Of a stretch of 14,639 bases of DNA, positions 14,345-14,639 are shown in pieces; positions within the stretch are counted from its first letter, which is position 1; the number at the start of each line of letters is the position of its first letter. The position numbers and the translations under genes are program-made. Source of the DNA: an uncultured bacterium (GTDB lineage: Bacteria > Cyanobacteriota > Vampirovibrionia > Gastranaerophilales > Gastranaerophilaceae); NCBI GenBank assembly GCA_900551965.1, contig URYF01000036.1, forward strand, positions 1-14,639, in the 5' to 3' direction. The notes beneath the pieces were generated by a model. It saw nothing but the letters and a program-made list of their open reading frames with translations, searched no databases and was not told the DNA's origin.

Positions 14345-14639
14345 ATGGGTATTTACGGAGCCGGCAAGGCGTTTAACCTAAGATACACACCTAAAACAGT
14401 AGTTTCACAGCAACCAAGAGCGCGGCAACAAATGGTACCGCAAAGAGGCATTTTTGGCGGCGGGCATTGTTGCGGTGGTAATACAAATATCACAGTCAAT
14501 AACGGACCTACAGGATTCTGGGGGTTTATGTCCGGAATGATGGGCGGCTTATTCGGCGGCGGTATGATGGGCAACATGTTCGGCGGCAATTTATTTGGTA
14601 TGAATATGGGCATGGGAATGAGTCCTTATGGCGCACTTA
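14345..14639 (+). CDS. Gly/Met-rich repeat protein, copy 2 (3' end beyond window)
   Basis: This is a paralogue of the gene just upstream, open to the window end (98 complete codons). The ATG at 14345 has AGAGGA (14332-14337) seven bases upstream. The first 26 residues (MGIYGAGKAFN...) are unrelated or strongly diverged from copy 1. From RQQMVPQRGIF onward the two proteins are nearly identical, with DN in copy 1 replaced by GG before GHCCGG. Copy 2 lacks one 9-residue GGMMSNMFG unit. In the 169 bases from 14471 to the edge the only three substitutions are synonymous. It has its own copy of the upstream region and so is probably regulated like copy 1 and not simply read through from it. Its C-terminal domains are outside the window. 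Confidence 0.85.
   Translation, partial: MGIYGAGKAFNLRYTPKTVVSQQPRARQQMVPQRGIFGGGHCCGGNTNITVNNGPTGFWGFMSGMMGGLFGGGMMGNMFGGNLFGMNMGMGMSPYGAL
14422..14639 (+). repeat. Direct repeat unit shared by the two Gly/Met-rich genes (copy 2)
   Basis: The partner of 13316-13560, lacking one 27-base unit. It is truncated by the window edge. Confidence 0.93.

Overview
The window is low-GC bacterial DNA with compact, mostly intact genes, short intergenic gaps (none over about 170 bases) and clear intrinsic terminators. I recognise YchF, S-adenosylhomocysteinase, UvrA and a DUF475/TerC-type membrane protein. Two features recall gut Gastranaerophilales (Melainabacteria/Vampirovibrionia): the short polar leader plus 'VSFKG' at the start of the large amylase-like protein, and the tandem Gly/Met-rich 'GGMMGNMFGG' proteins. 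That placement is from memory, not from a search. Cleavable signal peptides on two small proteins show an export pathway.

Layout. (1) 1-219: probable tail of an upstream gene, then a leader with a stem-loop before ychF. (2) 220-1311 (+): ychF, ending in a 19-bp perfect-stem bidirectional terminator shared with the convergent gene. (3) 1382-5500 (-): an unusually large (1372 aa) GH13 alpha-amylase-superfamily protein with all three catalytic acids and two large insertions. (4) 5534-5683: divergent promoter region. (5) 5684-6952 (+): ahcY, with a shared terminator facing the next gene. (6) 7032-8084 (-): DUF475/TerC-type membrane protein. (7) 8217-9291 (-): two tandem paralogous exported proteins in one transcription unit, with their own promoter and a 5' hairpin that holds the ribosome-binding site in its loop. 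(8) 9358-12192 (-): uvrA, whose best -10 box implies an almost leaderless mRNA. (9) 12337-13074 (+): an unrecognised Asn/Gln-rich protein behind a near-consensus promoter and followed by a strong terminator. (10) 13239-14639 (+): two tandem paralogues of a Gly/Met-rich protein, duplicated together with their promoters; the second runs off the window.

The housekeeping genes act independently: translation-associated ATPase, methyl-cycle enzyme, excision repair. The parts most likely to hold new biology are the inflated GH13 enzyme, the exported pair, and the right-hand cluster of unrecognised genes. In that cluster, duplicated upstream regions keep three sequence blocks at identical spacing, and coding differences in the conserved core are silent.
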